From positions 1-64,000 of the forward strand of contig WEDG01007323.1 of NCBI GenBank assembly GCA_017591395.1: a DNA stretch of 64,000 nucleotides, given 5' to 3'. The position numbers and the translations under genes are program-made. Below are positions 59,014 to 64,000 of the stretch, piece after piece. This DNA is from Schistocephalus solidus (Eukaryota > Platyhelminthes > Cestoda > Diphyllobothriidea > Diphyllobothriidae). Position 1 is the first letter of the stretch; each line of letters starts with the position of its first letter. A model generated the notes under the pieces. The model had not been told where the DNA came from, did not search any database, and saw nothing but the letters and a program-made list of their open reading frames with translations.

Positions 59014-59429
59014 CTAGGATGAGCGACAGAAAAATAATATTGAGACCCAAATATCCCATTTCCGATTTAAGTCGAAACGCCACCACACTCCATTCCAAAT
59101 CCATCGTAACGCGCCAGTACAGAAAAGAGCAGAAGGACTATACGTTCAGAACCCCTTCAGAGCTAATGGATATCCCAACGATTTTATCGACAAAAGCAGG
59201 CACCGCGCAAACGGACGCCAACCAAAGGGGCAGCAACTCAAAGGCTGGAGGGCCACTCTCTCCATTAAAGGAATCTCAGAAGCAGCCTCTCGACTGTTGC
59301 AACCCGCCTGATTAGACATAGTCCATCGACCCCAGGCAACAATTATTCGAAGTTTCACTCAACCTAAGGGCATGCTGCGACACAGAAAAGTCAGCGGTTG
59401 TCTTCAAAGTAATTTTCAATGAAAGGAAC

Positions 59430-59770
59430 TGTAATCATGTACGGATAACTAGACGGAAATTGCAGACACGCCTACAAGGGCACAAATAGGCAACTAGGGG
59501 GGCAAGAATCAAACTCTCAACTCGCAACGTGTATTCGAGAAACAGGCCATGTTCTCGGATCTTCAGGGAGCTACCATCTTAGGCCGGAACAAATCAAGGA
59601 AAAAACTGTAAACCCCTGAGGCGTGATATTCAGATGCCAATTCTATCAACAGGCATCTTGACATTCCTGTAGGTTAAAAATTTCCACATCATTGCGTACG
59701 CTAAGCTCCGGAAAAGATGGCCATACAAGAGTTAAGGAGGCCGCGCAGACACAGCCTAATGACGTACACA
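59430..59770 (+). mobile_element. GIY-YIG fragment of a Penelope-like element (in intron 1)
   Basis: The nucleotide sequence parallels 41030-41330 in order: CGGAAATTGCAGACACGCCTACA, GGGCACAAA, AACTCTCAACTCGCA, GAGAAACAGGCCATG, ATGCCAATTCTATCAACAGGCATCTTGACAT. It is more decayed, with many stops. Its RT part is not seen upstream. Confidence 0.55.
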
Positions 59771-60009
59771 ATCGAAGGAGCAGAAAAATAGCGCTAGACA
59801 GAGCAAACCGCGGCTAGGAGTAAAGGCAGAATAACGGTACCGAAAAAGACAAGGGGCTGGGACGGCTATTTCCGTTTTATAAGTCCTCATCAACAAGTCA
59901 TACACCACCCCTGTTGTTCCTACTCATGGGGCTCAATGATAAGGGTGTCAGACTAACATCCAACAGGCCGCGAGTCAGAGCCTCATGAGTTGCGAACCCC
60001 GGGCGTCGG

Positions 60010-60070
60010 CATGGCTGGCTGACGACAGCTATTGAGCCAGAAATGGCTATTCCCGTCTCCCTTGCCTTTG
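60010..60070 (+). repeat. Short dispersed repeat shared with 10.95-11.01 kb
   Basis: CTGGCTGACGACAGCTATTG, AGCCAGAAATGGCTATTCCC and GTCTCCCTTGCCTTTGCC match the 10.95-kb unit. Here it lies in the intron just after exon 1. Confidence 0.5.
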
Positions 60071-60115
60071 CCAATAATTTTATTCTGCCAATTAAACGAA
60101 CGTAGATAAACTAAC

Positions 60116-60652
60116 CTGTGGAATAACTGAGTCCATCGACGCTTCACTGAGGCATCCAGCAGACACATAGAGGCAAAGATCAAGTTAACCGTGAAGTAGG
60201 TGAGTAGATTGAGAAATATCGGTCCCGTAAGGGGTCGAGCGGACTCTGAAAATTCAAAAACTGAACCGCTACCATTAGCGCCGCGGCTATGCTCTGTCAA
60301 AAAAGGGTCAAAGGGAGAAAGAAGGGGAGGGGCGTCGGCGTCACTGCTTGAGGCGGTGAGGTCCCGAGTAATTCGCCTCAGCACTCTACCGGCCCCCGTC
60401 GTGACTAGATGAGCTGAAGTTGTGGGTTTCTGCTGACTCTCCTCCACCATTACAACGTCTCTGGGAGAGGCAGAGGTCACGGGGGAGGCAGTAACGGTAG
60501 AACTGTGAATGAGCGGGGGAAGAGGTGGAAACTGCTGAGCTTGGTGCCGGACCGCGCCAAAATGAAGGACAGAGAAGACGCTGGAGGAGCTGTGGCAGGC
60601 AACGGATGCGGCAAAAACATCAAGGCCCATGAGCCTGTGGCGTAGCTGGCAG
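60116..60652 (-). CDS. Exon 1 of the minus-strand gene (UBR4-like?)
   Basis: A strong acceptor (CACTCCCTCCGCCCACTTAG) ends at 60653 and a good donor (CACAG/GTTAGT) starts at 60115 in phase 2. About 179 residues are encoded. Two segments resemble human UBR4 by eye and in the same order: SVFSVLHFGAVRHQ (human TCMAILHVGSAQQ) and FLNLLTYFTVNLIFASMCLL (human NFQLLGAWCLLNSLFLILNL). Between them is a Ser/Thr/Pro-rich insert. The unspliced ORF runs upstream to 60714, but the first part is intron. If the UBR4 reading is right this is an internal exon, and earlier exons lie beyond the window. Confidence 0.6.
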
Positions 60653-60714
60653 CTAAGTGGGCGGAGGGAGTGCAGGAAAGGTAAGCGAAAATCAATGTTT
60701 AGATTACAACTCAC

Positions 60715-60722
60715 CTGTCCAT
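60715..60722 (-). CDS. Possible start exon (ATGGACAG) or end of an upstream exon
   Basis: A canonical donor (ACAG/GTGAGT at 60714) ends an exon in phase 2, as exon 1 requires across a 62-nt intron. The ATG at 60722 is in that frame and has a favourable context (G at -3, G at +4). It could be the initiator, with an AT-rich TATATAT stretch about 50 nt upstream, or Met inside a longer exon. An in-frame stop upstream limits that exon to about 40 nt. Confidence 0.35.
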
Positions 60723-61780
60723 TGCGGTAAAATCTGGTTCGAATATTTGGATTTACGGTGAGGTGTGATATATATTGAAAAAAAATCAGAATCAGTTACG
60801 ACCAGCTTCTCGACGTCTCTTCGAAAACCAATACAACTAGGCGTCTAGACTGCTACTACCAGCCAATCATCCGGCTGAACGCGGGATAACGTCATCAACA
60901 TTTAATCGACATGCTCGATCAGTGAATTTTGACGCGACGCATTTGTGAAGGAAATTAATGAATTTGATCAGTTCTGAGCACTTTGAGATTAAACCTACAG
61001 CTGAAAAAAACATGCGCGCATCGGCCCCGCAAGTATAGTGGCACGGGCACGCCGTCAAGCGTGCAGGAGTTCCACTCGTACGCTACAGACGGCAATTTGC
61101 CCTGCCCACGCATAATACTTTCCTCCATTGCTTATGCTTCTGCACTCAGTTTATTTTGGCTGTGAACAGCCTCGCAAAATGCCGGCGAGGTCAGCATGGG
61201 TAATATTCGCTTGAACGCACTAACATCAGTTTTAGCCAGTGGTAAACGACGCCAGCGCATCAATTGTTACGCGATATCTTGAATAAACCGAGTTATTCCC
61301 CAAAGGGGTCAAAAAAGCACTGCAAAGCGTGCACGAGTGAGTAAATTTGCTGTTGTCAACCGAACAAAGTCAATCGGAATACTAGGTATCGCGATCGAGA
61401 TGCTGGCGTCTCAGTTGCGTCTGAGGTGTCACACAGACGCGGGCGCGTTGATTGTCAACTTCTTGAAGGAAACCTAGACTACGTCTCAGCGTGGTCGTCG
61501 GGAAATTGCGTTTTACTTAATAGCAGGAGGAAGTTCAGTATGTCTTTCGACTCCGAATCCTAGATCCTTTTGGTGCACTGAGATCTTCTTTTTTAGATAC
61601 TTTGGCGTTACTCTATCTTCCAATTCCGCGTTCTCACGCCGTAGCGAATTCCTTTTGAACAAAACTGGCAAACAGCGTTTACCTTCCTGTCATGCCCCCT
61701 CAACAAATTTACCGAGACGCATATGCTGCCTGTTATCATTTACGACTAAAGCTCAATTCTAGGAAGGATGTGTATTCCCG
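60723..61780. other. Upstream region of the minus-strand gene, nothing recognised
   Basis: No further exon could be supported. Confidence 0.3.
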
Positions 61781-61985
61781 AGTCTTAACCCTAACCCTAA
61801 CATTCACCCTAAAAAGTCGCCCTAGCCCTAAACATAACCCTAACTCTATCCTGAACTCAAAACCTAATCTTAGCCCATTCCCTACATTGACCTCAAAGCC
61901 AACCTAACTCTGACCCTAATCTTAACACTAACCCTGACCTTAAAACAAGCCCCATCCTTAAAACTAACCCCAAACCCACTGAAAT
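61780..61985 (+). repeat. Telomere-like CCCTAA-type tract, best preserved
   Basis: CTTAACCCTAACCCTAACAT is the closest match to true telomeric repeat in the window. It is followed by about 180 bp of drifted units such as CCCTAAACATAACCCTAAC, CTGACCCTAATCTTAACAC and AAACTAACCCCAAACC. Confidence 0.7.
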
Positions 61986-62583
61986 TTGGCACGAAGCCAC
62001 CTGTGTTATGAGGGTTCCTTGTTCTATGTTTTACCCAGAAAACTGCTACCCTGACATGCACTGCTTTCGGTTGCATAGAAAGAAGGCAATTACCTCCAAC
62101 AGGGACCAGTGAATTGCTAAGTGCCCACAAGCATCTCTTAACTGTATCAGTCAACGTAGCAATATAAATTCAAATCTACAGGTTCCACAATTTATACTGA
62201 TTCGGGCAAGCTAATATGGGTTCTGGATAGACAGCGTCATCAGACGGGCAGTCAGAACAAAACATGCTCGAAAGGAGTGCCGAGGGTAAGGTGCGTATAG
62301 CTGACTCACAAAAAGAAGTTCCGCTGAGATTCCAACCAATGCGGTTGCTGCACGTAGACGTAGGAATGAACTCCGACGAAGAAGAGCAGCAGACCGAGGA
62401 GTGCGAGAATATAAATGACTAAAAGGACCAAAATCATAGATGGGGTAACAAAAGGCACAAAAAGAAACCGACGACAGACGGATAGTTAGAATCGAGACTG
62501 TATAAGTGGAGTCGTTGAGTGGCCAAATGAGAACGCCTAAAGTTCACCAGAATAAAACTTTCGCGTAAGCGTATGGTCTTTGT

Positions 62584-62838
62584 TCATGGGCACCACCTAC
62601 CCACTATAACGATATGCGTTGTATAAGTAATGTATGTGACGACGCCAAACTGCTCTCCCCCGCCATGGGTGGCTGTCACTGTCTGTACTCCAATGCCACC
62701 AGATTTTAGTCGTGCTGATGCGCAAATGTGTGCACCAATGATGCACTTGTGACTAGAATCCAAAAATCTTGCTGTTTTGTTTGTCAAGGAAGCCGAAGCA
62801 GCAAGTGAAGTTGTAATGTTGACTTGCGTAATTCCCAT
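62584..62838 (-). CDS. Hypothetical 84-aa ORF
   Basis: The frame starts at ATG 62838 (context CCACCATTCATGG) and reads MGITQVNITTSLAASASLTN, with later segments GGIGVQTVTATHGGGEQFG and VVTYITYTTHIVIVG. The alternating beta-like, Thr/Val-rich composition is more protein-like than its neighbours. A GTAGGT just before the stop could be a donor. I do not recognise a family, and a chance ORF or an exon of a longer gene are both possible. Confidence 0.25.
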   Translation of the reverse strand: MGITQVNITTSLAASASLTNKTARFLDSSHKCIIGAHICASARLKSGGIGVQTVTATHGGGEQFGVVTYITYTTHIVIVGRWCP

Positions 62839-64000
62839 GAATGGTGGCTTTTTATTGAGCTTGTGAACAATGACTCTTCAGATAGCATTTTTTTCCTTGA
62901 CCGTTAATGATTCTATGTACTTCATCATAGGCACCCAGAGGGGATGCCTAACACTCCATTTTTTATACGCACCCTGTGACAAAATGTGTTTTTTACCGTT
63001 TCGGCCCTTTAACGAAGAAAGTAATTTGGTTTTTAAAAAATTGTTTGCTTAAGCTTGAAAATAGTTAACTGCAACCCGTGTTATCACTTTCTCTTACGGT
63101 TTCAAAATTGCATACTGCATACGTCCTTATAATGAGCCCTACTCCTGGCGTAAGTACTTATTTCGAGGAGTAACCGATGGAAATGGGTAGCAACATGGTG
63201 AACTGAGATCGAGCATTCTGCCTTGTTCAATTTCCGAGGAAAGTAATGCACGAACTTGGAGAAAATCCTTCGGAACAACCCTTTTAGGTTTTGTCTGAAA
63301 GTTGTTGTGAGTATTTGCGCTGAAATAACCTAATGCGGAATAACAACGTAATATTGGCAAGCTGGCTACAGGCACTCTACTGAGCGTAAGGTAACTTCAT
63401 AAATCACACCATTGTATGAAGTAGGTGTTATTCTAATCCAAACTATGTTGAATCTAGAGGAGAAACATGGTGGTCAAATGGATTTGAAACGCCTACCTCC
63501 AGCTAGCAGGCCAAACGCTCTGCTGCAGGAATTATAATTCATGTTAAGCGGTACTGCAAACCTTTTCTAGGCAATCGAATACAGCAAGAGCACACCAAAA
63601 AAGCGAGGCGAACACAGACGCCCACATACCAGTGAAGTCACCTGGGTCAGCCAGCGCTCATTGTACCACAAGCATTAGTGTCGTCTTGTTTATAACATCA
63701 GTAAACGAGGCGCGGTCCTGACTATGGTGGTGGTTAAGCGGACCTGGAGTGAATGCTGGACAGGCAGCAAAAAGTCTTACACGCAACCCAGGCGCTATTG
63801 AAAGTCTGCCATTATCAGATGCTGGGAAGGTCAGACGAGCTCCCGTTAGCAGTGCCAGGAAGGCGAGGCCGACATCAGTAAATGCGGTTGTTTCGCCTCA
63901 CATCATGGGACGAAATTCACGTGTGGGTGTTGGATGAGACAAAAGTAAAGCCTAGTCAAAAGGGCATTAAGTTAACATTCATGAGTTATTTAGTCGTATA
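62839..64000. other. Right edge, nothing recognised
   Basis: Short ORFs only. Around 63.60-63.93 kb, GC-richer sequence contains loosely repeated GAGGC and ATCAGTAAA motifs. Confidence 0.3.

Noticed and set aside
1..64000. Bacterial features: operons, ribosome binding sites, CRISPR arrays, rRNA
   Set aside because: None seen. Spliceosomal introns, eukaryotic retroelements and TATA/poly(A)-type signals point to a eukaryotic nuclear genome.

Overview
The window looks like nuclear DNA of a repeat-rich flatworm, most likely a diphyllobothriidean tapeworm (Spirometra / Dibothriocephalus / Schistocephalus type). There are no bacterial-style operons and almost no long ORFs. The readable protein sequence is mostly retroelement debris of kinds I associate with these worms: Penelope-like elements (PLEs) with a GIY-YIG module, an RTE-type LINE whose endonuclease is often mis-annotated as 'craniofacial development protein 2', a CR1-like LINE and a decayed mariner. 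The species assignment is inference from these families, not from a search.

Layout. 0-16 kb is mostly gene-poor. It holds one candidate mini-gene for a 56-residue protein with 16 cysteines (TATA box 1359, coding 1409-1621 with a 42-nt intron), a 1.3-kb inverted-repeat element (7.0-8.35 kb) and a tandem pair of hammerhead-ribozyme-like cores (10.78-10.86 kb). 16.9-21.4 kb is a large fold-back structure with 1.4-kb inverted arms around a 1.64-kb centre. 22-28 kb holds telomere-like repeats, copies of a ~0.59-kb dispersed repeat and a mariner relic. 28.1-31.3 kb holds two PLE copies fused head to head.

From 60.7 down to 32.5 kb the minus strand carries a multi-exon gene. Exon boundaries at about 60.7, 60.65-60.12, 59.01-58.50, 50.21, 36.05-35.73, 35.46-34.56, 34.29-34.07 and 33.12-32.56 kb have good splice sites, and wherever both sides can be read their phases agree. 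The product is rich in Ala, Ser, Pro and Gln. Several weak colinear matches by eye suggest the N-terminal part of a UBR4 / Purity-of-essence-like giant protein, but this is tentative. Its two longest introns (8.3 kb and about 13.7 kb) are full of mobile elements: PLE, RTE and CR1-like fragments, dispersed repeats and hammerhead-like cores.

Themes worth a second look are: hammerhead-like cores just upstream of a conserved AATAAAG-containing tail, which fits PLE termini; the head-to-head PLE pair; the fold-back elements; a 0.59-kb repeat with imperfect inverted ends that interrupts an RTE endonuclease; dispersed degenerate TTAGGG-like tracts; and the cysteine-rich mini-gene. All identifications were made by eye. 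No alignment, folding or database search was run.
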